A stretch of 64,000 nucleotides of DNA from Parvularculaceae bacterium (GCA_021776475.1 JAJFFV010000002.1:1-64000); one strand, 5' to 3'. Counted from the first letter of the stretch, positions 7,988 to 17,799 are shown. The notes: generated from the sequence alone by a model not told the origin. Made by a program: numbers and translations.

Positions 7988-9055
7988 ATGTTTTTGCCGA
8001 CAAAAAAATTTTTGGCCTTCGGTTTGTTCGCCTTTTTGGTCGCCTGCGACGGTCAGGTCGAGAGCGGGCCGGTCGCGACCTTAGGTGAAACCGAAAAGCC
8101 CGCTGGTGAGGTAAATCTATATTCAGCCCGGCATTATGATACCGACCTTGCCTTGTACACAGACTTCACCGAAGCGACCGGGATCAAGGTCAACCTGATC
8201 GAAGCAGACAGCGACTCGCTGATTGAACGCATCGTCAACGAGGGTGACTTAAGCCCCGCGGATCTTCTGATAACGGTTGATGCTGGCCGGCTCTGGCGAG
8301 CCGAGCAGCGCGAGATTTTCCAGTCTGTACAATCGGCGGTTCTCGAAGAACGTATTCCCGCTCATTTACGTCACCCAGATGGTTTGTGGTTCGGTATCTC
8401 GAAACGAGCCCGGGTGGTCATCTACAATAAAGAAGACGGCGCGCCGCAAGGGCTGAGAGATTATCTCGATCTTGCCGATCCCGCCTATGCCGGAAAAGTC
8501 TGTATCCGGTCTTCTTCCAACATCTACAATATTTCTCTCATGGCTTCCATCGTCAGCAACTACGGGGAGGCGGCAGCGGAGAATTGGGCACGCGGTGTTG
8601 TCAGAAATTTTGCGCGCGACCCACAAGGCAATGACACGGCGCAAATCAAAGCGGTCGCCAGCGGCGAATGCGGCCTGGCGCTTGCCAATACTTATTATGT
8701 TGCCCGTCTGATTGCGTCCGACAATCCGGCAGACAATGAAGTTGCAAATGCGATCGGTGTCATCTTTCCCGGCCAAGCAGGCAGGGGCACGCATGTCAAC
8801 ATCAGCGGTGTTGGCGTTGTCAAGAATGCACCTAATAGGGAAAATGCTATTCAGTTCCTGGAATATCTGACGGAGCAACAGGCCCAGAGTTATTTCTCCG
8901 AAGGCAACAACGAGTACCCTGTCGTTACCGGGGCACCGACGCCGTCAGCAGCGGCCAGCCTTGGCAGTTTCAAAGAGGATACGCTGAATGCTGGAGAGCT
9001 TGGGGTGCATCAGGCAACCGCGGTCAAGGTCTTTGATCGCGCCGGTTGGCAATAG
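7988..9055 (+). CDS. fbpA: Ferric iron-binding lipoprotein FbpA
   Basis: This periplasmic substrate-binding protein captures ferric iron and delivers it to FbpBC. An N-terminal lipoprotein signal ends in FLVAC (C20), so it is tethered to a membrane, whereas many FbpA proteins are soluble. The mature part follows the class II iron-binding fold: it begins with VNLYSARHYDTD, has the paired tyrosines in NTYYVARL that ligate iron, and near the C-terminus has GNNEYPVV. The ATG at 7988 follows CAGGAG; a TTG three bases earlier is less likely. A strong terminator follows at 9096. Confidence 0.9.
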   Translation: MFLPTKKFLAFGLFAFLVACDGQVESGPVATLGETEKPAGEVNLYSARHYDTDLALYTDFTEATGIKVNLIEADSDSLIERIVNEGDLSPADLLITVDAGRLWRAEQREIFQSVQSAVLEERIPAHLRHPDGLWFGISKRARVVIYNKEDGAPQGLRDYLDLADPAYAGKVCIRSSSNIYNISLMASIVSNYGEAAAENWARGVVRNFARDPQGNDTAQIKAVASGECGLALANTYYVARLIASDNPADNEVANAIGVIFPGQAGRGTHVNISGVGVVKNAPNRENAIQFLEYLTEQQAQSYFSEGNNEYPVVTGAPTPSAAASLGSFKEDTLNAGELGVHQATAVKVFDRAGWQ

Positions 9056-9095
9056 GGCGGTCCAAGATTCGAAATTTACTTGCGGTATTCAAGGA

Positions 9096-9127
9096 AAAAG
9101 CTGCCGTCGATCAAGACGGCAGCTTTT
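9096..9127. terminator. Bidirectional Rho-independent terminator
   Basis: AAAAGCTGCCGTC pairs perfectly over 13 bases with GACGGCAGCTTTT across a 6-base loop. The flanking A-run and T-run let it end both fbpA (plus strand) and the convergent fecR-type gene (minus strand). Confidence 0.9.
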
Positions 9128-9152
9128 CTGATCTAGACTAGGTCCGGCTAAA

Positions 9153-10121
9153 TTAACCGCCGCAACCTGTGCCTGTTGGGTCAAGCTGACACTCAGGTCC
9201 GCCTGGGAAGTCAGGATCGTTGCCTGTTTCTGCCGCTTCTGTAACGTCGGTCAGGTCTTCCAGAAGCTCGGTCTCTTTGGCATCGAATGTTACGTCATCT
9301 TCAATCGTTGAATTGCCGCCTGCTGATTCGTCTACATTGCCAATGCTACCGCCTGTACTGGAATCACCCGCCGTTGGTGCTGTCCTGAGTTGTGATGCAA
9401 ATACGTCCATCGCCTCTACTGACAAAGTGAACGGGCCATAAACGCTGCTGCCGGCTGACGGAACGAAGGCCGCCTGTCCGGGTTCGTCGAGGCGTTTCGT
9501 GCCGACTGATGTAATGACATCCAGCTCGCCTCTTTTGTTGGTACCCTGATTGTCACGGCCAGGACCGCGCAGGACCACCAGCAACGCATTGTCAGGATCG
9601 ACGCCCGTCGAATCATCAATCAGCCCTTCGGACCTCGCGAGGTCTACAGCGCCCTGGCCAATAACGCCCTCAATCATTGTGCCGCGGACACCCATGGTAG
9701 CAACCGGTGAGTTCAGCTTCACATTATTTGGGTTGGACGCGATCTTGCCTGACATAAATCTGAATGTTCCTTTGGCAATATTGGCTGACAGCGTGCCGCT
9801 CGCAGTTGCCGGATCATAAACAAATTCGTCAATGGTCATCGAGCAGTTTGGACCTACGGTAAAAACGGTCTGGTCTTTCAACAGAATTTGCAATGCTGCG
9901 GCAGGACCACTTGTAACCTGATCGCCAAGGTAGACATCACCTTTGACAACGGCTGCACGGGCATCTCCGTCAGTGCTCTGCAGAGTCACTTCGTTGCGGA
10001 CAGCCGCATTTACACCGATTTCGGCTGGCTGCGCTGCCGCTTGTGAGGCAACCATCACGGAGGCACTGAGCATCATTGCTGCAGCTATTCCCTTCAGGGT
10101 ATTTTTGGGCATAATAGGCAT
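9153..10121 (-). CDS. Exported FecR-domain protein
   Basis: A 322-residue protein with a Sec signal peptide (AAAMMLSASVMVASQAAAQP) and a FecR domain at about residues 45-150. Typical features are VVKGDVYLGDQV, then LLKDQTVFTVGPN and SPVATMGVRGT. In classical FecR this domain is the periplasmic part of an anti-sigma regulator; here there is no membrane helix after the signal and no sigma factor gene nearby, so it is probably a soluble periplasmic or surface protein. The C-terminal 100 residues are acidic and low in complexity, ending in CQLDPTGTGCGG. It lies 15 bases after the beta-barrel gene, in an operon divergent from a CHASE2 cyclase. Confidence 0.8.
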   Translation of the reverse strand: MPIMPKNTLKGIAAAMMLSASVMVASQAAAQPAEIGVNAAVRNEVTLQSTDGDARAAVVKGDVYLGDQVTSGPAAALQILLKDQTVFTVGPNCSMTIDEFVYDPATASGTLSANIAKGTFRFMSGKIASNPNNVKLNSPVATMGVRGTMIEGVIGQGAVDLARSEGLIDDSTGVDPDNALLVVLRGPGRDNQGTNKRGELDVITSVGTKRLDEPGQAAFVPSAGSSVYGPFTLSVEAMDVFASQLRTAPTAGDSSTGGSIGNVDESAGGNSTIEDDVTFDAKETELLEDLTDVTEAAETGNDPDFPGGPECQLDPTGTGCGG

Positions 10122-10136
10122 GGTTTTCGCTCCCTC

Positions 10137-11489
10137 TTACCTGTTGAAGCGCCAGATAATCTGAACTTCGGCGCCGGTATTATCGTAGTCGTAGACATCA
10201 AAATTAGCCTGCCGCTCGTCATGGAATACTGACGCCTCGACAATAACAGAATCTAAAGTTTTCTGTAAATTTGCGTTGTCGGTGTTAATAATTGCACCGA
10301 CCGGAACGCCGAGAGCAGCGCGGCCATAATGGCGATCTTCACTTCTCGGTGCAGGCCCAACACCAGCAATCGTCGGATCTGTTTCCCGATATTCCACATC
10401 ACGGTAGAAGTAGCTGCCTATCGCATACGAGCCATTCCGGAAGCTCTTGCTGGCAGATGCAGTTACCAGTTTTGCGTCATAAGCGTACGCATTAAACTCG
10501 GCCTTCTTGGTTTGCAGGCCAACACCGACGCTGCCACGTATCCCAGTACCGAATTTACGGTTAAGCGAAACTACACCTGAATATTTTACACCGGAACGCA
10601 AATTTTCGATTACCGTTGGTTGTGCACCGATGACGATGTTGTCGTAATGCTGATCGCCGTAGTCACCATCGAACTGGAGAGTTGTCTTGGAGGTAAGCTC
10701 GCGCTTTATCCTGGCGTCAATTCCAACTTCGGTCAGATATTGGTCGCCCGCGACGTCAAGGTTCTTGACGTCGAGCGTGACCATCCAGTCGTAGGGACCG
10801 TCAGCACCTTCAAAGCCGACTTTGCCAGCCAAAAAATTGAAATCAACCCGGCCAAAGTCCTCGTACAATTTGCTGTAAGTACTCCCAAGAGCAATGAACT
10901 TCATGTCCTGGGCACCGCCGATATCGTAACTGTATTTGGCTCTCAACCGGCCAGTTAAAGATGTGTCGGGGTTATCGGTCACGGCAAGGGTTGGGTCATC
11001 AGCGTTTACCGCGACGTTATCATCATACGAAACGCCGATCGCCACGTTACCGGTCAGGCTGCTTTTCTTGAGTTTTCCACGGACCCGTTGTTTAAATTTG
11101 TCGAGTTGCTCGTTGAGGTCGGGTGATAATGGACGCTGCTCGAGAAGCCTTATTTCCCGTTCTGCACCCTGGAAATCGCCTAGTCGATACAAAACAGCCG
11201 CGTAAAACAATCGGGCATCATCCCATGCCGGATCCATAATCAGTAGTCTCTCAAGGGTCGCCGCTGAGCCCAGCAAATTACCAGCATTGGCTTCCTGCCG
11301 GGCGTAATCAATATTCAGCTGTTTGTCGCTCGGATCGGCAAAAACGTCTTCAAACGTGATTACACGCCCGTCCTGTGCCGCAGCCGACACAACCTGCAGG
11401 CCAAACATAGCTGTTGCTGCCAACAGGCCAGCAACCAGTTTTGTGCTGGAGATTTGTTTGACGGGTTTGTTGTTTCTATTGGAAATCAC
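10137..11489 (-). CDS. Outer-membrane beta-barrel protein with TPR-like N-terminus
   Basis: The protein has a signal peptide (KLVAGLLAATAMFGLQVVSAAAQ), then TPR-like helices at about residues 50-130 (LERLLIMDPAWDDARLFYAA). From SLTGNVAIGVSYDDN onward come alternating strands rich in Tyr, Gly and Asp, ending in an aromatic C-terminus (WRFNR). The TPR-plus-barrel layout recalls the DUF560 / surface lipoprotein assembly modifier group, but I would not assign export of a lipoprotein from this alone. I chose the GTG at 11489 because AGGAGGGGG sits just upstream; the frame extends to 11558. It is the first gene of an operon with the FecR-domain protein. Confidence 0.75.
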   Translation of the reverse strand: MISNRNNKPVKQISSTKLVAGLLAATAMFGLQVVSAAAQDGRVITFEDVFADPSDKQLNIDYARQEANAGNLLGSAATLERLLIMDPAWDDARLFYAAVLYRLGDFQGAEREIRLLEQRPLSPDLNEQLDKFKQRVRGKLKKSSLTGNVAIGVSYDDNVAVNADDPTLAVTDNPDTSLTGRLRAKYSYDIGGAQDMKFIALGSTYSKLYEDFGRVDFNFLAGKVGFEGADGPYDWMVTLDVKNLDVAGDQYLTEVGIDARIKRELTSKTTLQFDGDYGDQHYDNIVIGAQPTVIENLRSGVKYSGVVSLNRKFGTGIRGSVGVGLQTKKAEFNAYAYDAKLVTASASKSFRNGSYAIGSYFYRDVEYRETDPTIAGVGPAPRSEDRHYGRAALGVPVGAIINTDNANLQKTLDSVIVEASVFHDERQANFDVYDYDNTGAEVQIIWRFNR

Positions 11490-11685
11490 AGGATGAATCC
11501 CCCTCCTGTTACAAAATTGCATCATACCTGTTACCAAGTGTATGATATTAGACATCACAAGAGCAAGCCCTCAAATGTCGTGCCAGAGCGGTTTGTGGTT
11601 AATTAAAAACACCAGATGTACTCACTGGGTTCTGGACACAACCGCCTGAATCATTAGGATAATAGCGGCGGGTTAAGCTTATTGG

Positions 11686-14058
11686 TTGGCGCGGTCATTC
11701 CGGAACGCGTTAGCGAGTAAATTGGGGGTTATCTTGGCCGACAATGTACAACGCATAAAACTGCTTGTGGGACGCAGCAAAAAGCTCATTCCCCTGGCGC
11801 TTGGCCTCGTCAGTGTCGTTATTGCGCTGGTAGCCTTCATGAACTTTCCAAATGCTTCAAAAGACTATGGCAACATCCTTTTTGATGAATATCAACGGTT
11901 TAAGCCGAGAGAATACGTTGAGGGTGTCCCGGTCCGTGTCATTGATATCGATGAGGATTCCGTAGAAGTGCTTGGCCAGTTCCCCTGGCCGCGTACTGAT
12001 TTTGCTGACATGACGATGAAACTTGGGCAGGTCGGCGCGGCAGCGGTTGTATACGACGTTGTTTTCGCGGAACCTGATCGAACGTCGCCGGGAAATATCG
12101 CACCTCTTCTGCTTAAGAGCGGCCTGCCGTTCGAGTCATATGATCTCGTCGCAGGGTTGCCGGACCATGATGAGATTCTGGGACAAAAATTTGCCGAAAC
12201 ACAAACCAACGTTGTCACCGGATATTTTCTGAGCAAGTTTTTAAAAGAAGGCGATGAAGCGGTGATACCACCGTCTTATTCAAGCTTTGTCTTTGCCGGC
12301 CTCAGCCCGATCGATCAGGTCGATTCATACGTGTCATCGTCCAGGACATTACCCGTTATTGATGCAGGTGCTCAGGGTTCGGGGTTTGTGAGCGTTTCGA
12401 GTATTGATGGCGGCGTCATTCGCAAGGCACCTCTGCTGGGACGGATCGGCGACGATATTTTCCCGTCCCTTTCTTTGGAAGCGTTGCGTGTCGCCATGCA
12501 GGCCCAAACGGTTCAGATTAAAAGCTCTTCTGGCAGCGGAGAACTCGGTAGTGGCGGTGGCGCGACGCTCGTTTCAATGATCCGCATCGCTAATCCGGAC
12601 TTGGGTGCCGATTTCCGAATTCCCACCAATGGGCAAGGGGAATTTCTTGTTCACTATACAGAAGAAGTACCTGAACGTCGTGTGCCAGCCTGGAAAGTTA
12701 TCAAGGCGGGAACTGGTACGCCTGGGGCGCTTAGTTTCGCCGAGATGCAGGAATTATTTGCCGGGCACATCATACTTGTGGGTCCGAGTGCCCCTGGTCT
12801 GCAGGATTTGCGGTCCACGCCTATGAATCCATTCGAAGCCGGAGTGGTGATTCACGCCCAGATGCTAGAACAGATGATCTCCGGCCAGTTTCTGGTTAAT
12901 CCGTATTGGCAGCAAACTGTTGTTGGTTCGATCATCCTCGTGGGCGGTATCTTACTGACCGTGATGTTGTCATTCCTGGGCGCCATCAGAGGGGGGCTGA
13001 TTATGGTTTTGTCCCTTGCTGGTTTGTTTTATTTTTCCTGGTGGCAGTATTCAGAAAACCAGATTCTCTTCGACCCGACATTTGCTGCTGCGTCCCTGAT
13101 TTTCATTTCCGGTGTTACGATCCTGTCTAGCTTCTATTTGACGGAATCAGAAAAAGCGGAGATCCGTGGTGCTTTCGACCACTATCTGTCGCCCGATATG
13201 GTCGACAAGATCACGGATGACCCAAGCCTGTTGCAGCTCGGAGGGGTCGAGAAAGATATCACGATCCTGTTTGCTGACGTCCGCAGCTTCTCCAAAATAT
13301 CAGAGAAGCTGACACCACAGGAATTGATTACCTTCCTGAACAATTTCCTGACGCCGATGACCGAAATTCTGATGGAAAGCCAATCGACCATCGATAAGTA
13401 TATCGGCGATGCGATCATGAGTTTCTGGAACGCGCCTCTTGATGATCCGGATCACGCGGCCAATGCTTGTCGCGGGTCCATTCAAATGATCGCGACGCTT
13501 CGTGAAATGAATAAGCAATTCAGTGACGATCCAGAGACCGCACCATTGCCGGTTGAAACCGCAATCGGGATCGGCCTTAATTCCGGCCCCTGCAGTGTCG
13601 GCAACATGGGATCGACACAGCGCTTTGCTTATTCTGTACTCGGCGACGCCGTGAACCTGTCGTCGCGCCTCGAAGGACTGACCAAGCAATACAAGGTTCA
13701 CATAATCATCGGCAGCTCCACCGCTGAAGCGGCACCGGATTTCGCCCACATGGAAATGGATCAGCTGCGTGTGGTTGGCCGCGAAGCGCCGGAGCGGATT
13801 TTCGTACTCGTCGGTGATGAGCAGGTTAAGCAGACCGACAACTTCAAGAAACTGGAACAGCTTCAACTAGAGTACCTCAAGGCCTACCGCGGGCAGCAAT
13901 GGGATGACGCCGAAGCGATCGCCAATGAAGCAAGGTTCTACGCAGAGGCCTACCATATCGCCGGATATTACGATGTGATGCAGGCACGCATCGACAACTA
14001 TCGTGAAAATCCACCAGGGGATGATTGGGATGGAGTCTACGCAGCGACATCTAAATAA
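11686..14058 (+). CDS. CHASE2-domain adenylate cyclase
   Basis: A membrane-bound class III nucleotidyl cyclase. One N-terminal helix (about 35-52) leads to a large extracytoplasmic CHASE2 sensor (about 60-395), then three helices (about 405-485) and a cytoplasmic cyclase domain (about 520-700). Catalytic residues are present: metal-binding D531 in ILFADVRSFS and D575 in YIGDAIM, purine-selecting K571 and D654 (LGDAVN), plus N657 and R661. The Lys/Asp pair indicates ATP, hence cAMP. The predicted start is a TTG; another TTG at 11734 after TTGGGGG is also possible. It is divergent from the beta-barrel and FecR-domain operon and is followed 67 bases later by a CpdA-like phosphodiesterase. A second, degenerate CHASE2 protein lies at 61604. 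Confidence 0.92.
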   Translation: MARSFRNALASKLGVILADNVQRIKLLVGRSKKLIPLALGLVSVVIALVAFMNFPNASKDYGNILFDEYQRFKPREYVEGVPVRVIDIDEDSVEVLGQFPWPRTDFADMTMKLGQVGAAAVVYDVVFAEPDRTSPGNIAPLLLKSGLPFESYDLVAGLPDHDEILGQKFAETQTNVVTGYFLSKFLKEGDEAVIPPSYSSFVFAGLSPIDQVDSYVSSSRTLPVIDAGAQGSGFVSVSSIDGGVIRKAPLLGRIGDDIFPSLSLEALRVAMQAQTVQIKSSSGSGELGSGGGATLVSMIRIANPDLGADFRIPTNGQGEFLVHYTEEVPERRVPAWKVIKAGTGTPGALSFAEMQELFAGHIILVGPSAPGLQDLRSTPMNPFEAGVVIHAQMLEQMISGQFLVNPYWQQTVVGSIILVGGILLTVMLSFLGAIRGGLIMVLSLAGLFYFSWWQYSENQILFDPTFAAASLIFISGVTILSSFYLTESEKAEIRGAFDHYLSPDMVDKITDDPSLLQLGGVEKDITILFADVRSFSKISEKLTPQELITFLNNFLTPMTEILMESQSTIDKYIGDAIMSFWNAPLDDPDHAANACRGSIQMIATLREMNKQFSDDPETAPLPVETAIGIGLNSGPCSVGNMGSTQRFAYSVLGDAVNLSSRLEGLTKQYKVHIIIGSSTAEAAPDFAHMEMDQLRVVGREAPERIFVLVGDEQVKQTDNFKKLEQLQLEYLKAYRGQQWDDAEAIANEARFYAEAYHIAGYYDVMQARIDNYRENPPGDDWDGVYAATSK

Positions 14059-14125
14059 GTAAAAGGAACAAAGTGTTGCGATCGGGCTGATTGCAGGGTG
14101 CTTGTTGGAGTAAGGGAAGACAGAC

Positions 14126-14971
14126 ATGCTGATCGCTCAGATTACGGACCTGCATATCGGCGTCGATGGCGACATCGGCGCGAAGGACAACTACAAGCGT
14201 CTGCAGAAAACCCTCGAGACACTGGAAAACCTACATCCAAGACCCGATCTCGTTCTGGCAACCGGTGACCTGACTGAAACGGGCTCGATCGATGCGTATC
14301 GCCTGTTGAAACGCATGTTCGAGGCAACGCCATTTGAAATCTGGCCTTGCCTTGGCAATCACGACCGCCGCTATCCGTTCCGTAAGATATTTTCCTCACA
14401 TTTGTTTGACGGTGATCATGTTCGGTATGCTGTCGATGCCGGAGACATGCGAATCGTCGTTGTCGATACATTAAGCGAGGGCGCCCATGGCGGCAGTTTT
14501 TCCTCAGAGCAGGCTGAATGGCTTGATGATCTGCTCGCTCAGTCAGATCGGCCTACCATCATCGCCCAGCATCACCCGCCGGCTTATACGGGAATCGCAT
14601 GGATGACGGCGCATGCGGATGATCCGTGGGTCACACGGTTTCGCGACGTCGTATCCAAACACAGCCACGTCAAGAAGATCATCGCCGGTCACATCCATCG
14701 GCAGATGGAGCGCCCATTCGCTGGCGCAAGTCTTGTGGTTTCAGGTGCAACGGCAGCCCAGCTTAATCTCGACCTGTCGCCGATGGACCCGCAACACCAT
14801 GACGGCCGCCCATTGGTTGTCAACGAGCCGCCGGCATTCACGCTCCATTTCTGGGACGGTGAAGAGGTGGTCAGCCATCGTGGAGTAGTCGGCAATTTCG
14901 ACACGCTGCTTGACTACAACGCGTCTATGCAATCGAAAATGGTTGATGTCTACAAGGTGAAGGCAGAGTAG
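14126..14971 (+). CDS. CpdA-like metallophosphoesterase (probable cAMP phosphodiesterase)
   Basis: A 281-residue cytoplasmic calcineurin-like phosphoesterase. Its metal-binding motifs are in order: DLHIG near residue 8, ATGDLTE, GNHDRR, the AQHHPP histidine, and GHIH. Size and motif order fit the class III cyclic-nucleotide phosphodiesterases of the CpdA / Rv0805 group, which open the 3',5'-cyclic bond of cAMP. The gene starts 67 bases after the CHASE2 cyclase on the same strand, so synthesis and removal of the messenger may be co-expressed. Members of this family also act on other phosphodiesters, so the substrate is inferred from context. An amidohydrolase pseudogene begins 7 bases after the stop. 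Confidence 0.82.
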   Translation: MLIAQITDLHIGVDGDIGAKDNYKRLQKTLETLENLHPRPDLVLATGDLTETGSIDAYRLLKRMFEATPFEIWPCLGNHDRRYPFRKIFSSHLFDGDHVRYAVDAGDMRIVVVDTLSEGAHGGSFSSEQAEWLDDLLAQSDRPTIIAQHHPPAYTGIAWMTAHADDPWVTRFRDVVSKHSHVKKIIAGHIHRQMERPFAGASLVVSGATAAQLNLDLSPMDPQHHDGRPLVVNEPPAFTLHFWDGEEVVSHRGVVGNFDTLLDYNASMQSKMVDVYKVKAE

Positions 14972-14977
14972 CGCCAT

Positions 14978-15319
14978 ATGTTTAGCGCATCACAGCGCGA
15001 GGGTGATGGTCGCTCAAGCGCGGGCATCAAACCATCTGTCGATACTCTGTATATCAACGGTGTCATCGCGACGAGTGTCAGCGACGCGCCGGACTAAACT
15101 GCCACCCGCTGCATTCCGGCACGGAAGATTAGCATCGAAGAGGCACTTTCGGCCTATAAGTGAAACAAGGCGGTTTAACTCGACGCAGGCCTGCGCGCTG
15201 ATTTCGTCGTATTACCCGTTGATCCGCACACGGTTAAACCCGTGGCCATTCAAGAAGCCAGAGTGCTCGCGACAGTGATCGGGGGCGTGTCATTGTTTCG
15301 CGCTGAAAACCAAAACTAG
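14978..15319 (+). pseudogene. Amidohydrolase (YtcJ-like) remnant, deleted and with stops
   Basis: One frame from an ATG at 14978 to a TAG at 15319 contains an amidohydrolase N-terminal segment (VDTLYINGVIAT) and C-terminal segments (KISIEEALSAY, then LRADFVVLPVDP and ARVLATVIGG). These fit the start and end of YtcJ / formamide-deformylase-type enzymes of about 550 residues. The whole metal-binding barrel is missing, the C-terminal part has lost a short piece, and there are three in-frame stops (TAA after SDAPD, TGA after SAYK, TAA after NKAV). The two ends stay in the same frame. The gene is dead; the family call is from memory of conserved motifs. Confidence 0.72.
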
Positions 15320-15672
15320 AAACTTGATTCACAGCACGATCCTTGTTGGATTGTATGTCAGTCGAACGGTTCATGGCTGGGCGCCAGCTCCAGGCTGCGT
15401 TAGTCCCGGCGATTTTGGCAGAAACTGACCATATTTAAGTGAAAAAATGAGTCTCGTCAGCACCGCGCGCTGAAAAATGTTGAAGAAAATAATCTACGAA
15501 TCATAGCATACAGCTATGTTCAGGTCCATTCGGGCAATTACAGGTATCTCAGTTATTCAGCCCATCTTGGGAGGCTGGATTGTGCCGCGTCAGTTAATTC
15601 AACCTGAGGGGCGATCTCAGGTTTGCGCGATCGCGGTAGGCCGAGCTACAACCGATAAAAAAGGATCGACCA
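15320..15672. other. Non-coding stretch after amidohydrolase remnant
   Basis: No supported gene lies here. A 27-codon frame from 15355 (containing AALVPAILAETD) could be another decayed fragment but cannot be assigned. A hairpin with stem AACCTGAG / CTCAGGTT near 15600-15622 precedes the membrane-protein gene at 15673. Confidence 0.35.
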
Positions 15673-16065
15673 ATGAATCTCGCAAGGTACGCGCTGATCT
15701 TTATCGGCCTTACATACGTTCTCAATGCCGCCGTCATGTGGCTCTCGCCAGAATACTGGTACAATGGCGTTCCCGGTGTCAGTATGATGGGACCGTACAA
15801 CGCGCATTTTGTTCGTGATATCGGCTTGATTTATGGCCTCTCGGGCTATGCCCTTATCGCCGCGTCAAGCGACCGCCGGTCGCTTTGGTTTGGGTCCATT
15901 TGGCCAGCGCTCCACGCGGTCTTTCATTTATGGATCTGGGCGGGCAGGGACTTTGCGCTGGATTTGGTGTTTGCAACGAACGTTCTCGCAATCCAGCTTC
16001 CCGCCTGGGGGGCAGTCTGGGCGTTATGGACCCTCAAAAAGCGCTCAGGCAGCATCGAGCAATAA
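15673..16065 (+). CDS. Small four-helix membrane protein, unknown function
   Basis: A 130-residue hydrophobic protein with about four membrane helices: an N-terminal helix (ALIFIGLTYVLNAAVMWL), one around IGLIYGLSGYALIAA, one around FGSIWPALHAVFHLWIWA, and one around VLAIQLPAWGAVWALW. I see no known catalytic motif, and I do not recognise the family. AAAAAAGGATCG precedes the ATG. It occupies the position upstream of ftsZ where ftsA is often found, but its own stop and a 131-base gap separate it from ftsZ, so a link to division is not implied. Confidence 0.7.
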   Translation: MNLARYALIFIGLTYVLNAAVMWLSPEYWYNGVPGVSMMGPYNAHFVRDIGLIYGLSGYALIAASSDRRSLWFGSIWPALHAVFHLWIWAGRDFALDLVFATNVLAIQLPAWGAVWALWTLKKRSGSIEQ

Positions 16066-16196
16066 AATTCTCCACAAATGGTGCCAGTTAAGACCGCGTT
16101 AACCATTTGGTAACGGGTCTCACTGATTCTTTAACGAAAGCAAATCACCAGATTATGAATCCTCATAATCAAAGGGGATTTTGGAGTAATCTCGCT

Positions 16197-17738
16197 ATGC
16201 CCTTGAATCTCAGTGTGCCGACTGTCACCGAATTGAAACCGCGGATCAGCGTTATTGGCGTCGGTGGCGCCGGCGGTAACGCCGTCAACAATATGATCGA
16301 AAGCCAGCTCGAAGGCGTCGAGTTTGTTGTCGCCAATACGGACGCGCAGGCCGTCGGCCTCTCGCTCGCCGATCACAAAGTGCAGCTTGGCACGACCCTG
16401 ACGCAAGGTCTGGGCGCTGGCTCGCAGCCGGAGGTCGGCCAAGCAGCGGCGGAAGAAAGCCTCGCTGAGGTCATGGATATCATTTCCGGCTCGAACATGC
16501 TGTTCATTACCGCCGGCATGGGCGGCGGTACCGGCACTGGCGCCGCGCCGGTCATTGCCAAAGCGGCCCGTGAGCGCAACATTCTGACTGTCGGCGTGAT
16601 CACCAAGCCGTTCCATTTTGAGGGCGCAAGGCGGATGCGCATTGCCGAACGCGGCATCGTCGAGTTACAGAAATATGTCGATACGCTGCTGATTATCCCG
16701 AACCAGAATCTGTTCCGGATCGCGGATGATAACACCACCTTCGCCGACGCGTTCGCGATGGCCGATGAAGTCCTACATTCTGGTGTGCGTGGGATTACTG
16801 ATCTGATGATCGTGCCCGGCTTGATCAATCTCGACTTCGCTGATGTTCGTTCCGTGATGTCAGAGATGGGCAAGGCGATGATGGGCACCGGCGAAGCCGA
16901 AGGCGACAAACGCGCGTCCGAAGCTGCCGAGGCGGCTATTTCCAATCCATTGCTCGATGAAGTGTCGATGAAGGGCGCGCGCGGCGTTCTGATAAACATC
17001 ACCGGCGGCATGGATATGAAGCTTTTTGAAGTTGACGAAGCGGCAAATCGTATTCGTTCGGAAGTTGACCCGGATGCCAACATCATCGTCGGATCCACTT
17101 TCTCGCATGATCTCGAAGGTAAAATGCGGGTCTCGGTTGTCGCAACTGGCATCGACGCCGAGCACGGAGCGCGGCCGCTCGATATCGTCCAGACCGTACC
17201 AGCCGCTACGCCTGAAGCAAAGCCGTGGCTTGGAGCCATCGCGCCTTCGGCCAGTATTGACATGCCGGAGATTACGACGGCTGAAACGATTAGTGCCGCC
17301 ACCACGGACGAGTTGTTCAGCGAGCCAAAATCCGCATCCGAAACTAGTCCGGTCAAGTCCGCCATACGGGCAACAGTATCGGCGGCAGCGGATAATCCGG
17401 TCGGCGATGTCCACGCCCGGATCCGCAAACTGTTGACCGAAGACGACGACAACGACAACGATTCTTCCCAGCCAAATGTAACAGATGGCCTATCGGATCG
17501 GGCGAAGCGCAATCCATTCCGGGAGGATCAAAAAGCGACGCAGCGCTCGCCGTTAAACGCGGCGATGGGATTGATCAAGGAAACGTTCGGAGTGCAGCCA
17601 GGACACGGCCAGACTACACCAAAGCCAACTGGCCAAAAGCCGATAAAACGGGCCGGCCGACCGAACGAACTGTTCCAGGACGAAAAAGACGCGGATCTCG
17701 AAATACCGGCCTTTCTGCGCCGGAAAAACCAGCGTTAA
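16197..17738 (+). CDS. ftsZ: Cell division GTPase FtsZ
   Basis: This tubulin homologue polymerises at mid-cell to form the division ring. The GTPase core starts at [22 protein letters not shown], carries the tubulin signature GGGTGTG near residues 109-115 and the synergy-loop region [14 protein letters not shown] long variable linker (about residues 330-490) then leads to the C-terminal peptide [11 protein letters not shown], which binds partners such as FtsA. At 513 residues it matches the long-linker FtsZ of Alphaproteobacteria. I chose the ATG at 16197 because the conserved N-terminus begins there and GGAG lies 10 bases upstream; the frame is open to 16107. lpxC follows, but ftsQ and ftsA are not upstream in this window. 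Confidence 0.97.
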   Translation: MPLNLSVPTVTELKPRISVIGVGGAGGNAVNNMIESQLEGVEFVVANTDAQAVGLSLADHKVQLGTTLTQGLGAGSQPEVGQAAAEESLAEVMDIISGSNMLFITAGMGGGTGTGAAPVIAKAARERNILTVGVITKPFHFEGARRMRIAERGIVELQKYVDTLLIIPNQNLFRIADDNTTFADAFAMADEVLHSGVRGITDLMIVPGLINLDFADVRSVMSEMGKAMMGTGEAEGDKRASEAAEAAISNPLLDEVSMKGARGVLINITGGMDMKLFEVDEAANRIRSEVDPDANIIVGSTFSHDLEGKMRVSVVATGIDAEHGARPLDIVQTVPAATPEAKPWLGAIAPSASIDMPEITTAETISAATTDELFSEPKSASETSPVKSAIRATVSAAADNPVGDVHARIRKLLTEDDDNDNDSSQPNVTDGLSDRAKRNPFREDQKATQRSPLNAAMGLIKETFGVQPGHGQTTPKPTGQKPIKRAGRPNELFQDEKDADLEIPAFLRRKNQR

Positions 17739-17799
17739 CGAACACGCTTCGGGGCAAGGCGATTTCGAGCGCTTCTCGTTTCGCCAATAAACGAACAAT

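Noticed and set aside
15516-15818. Plus-strand frame overlapping the membrane-protein gene at 15673
   Set aside because: The membrane-protein frame has a clear hydrophobic pattern and ribosome site; this frame has neither.
16373-17512. 379-codon open frame opposite ftsZ
   Set aside because: It is Ser/Ala/Arg-rich antisense translation of the highly conserved ftsZ gene.
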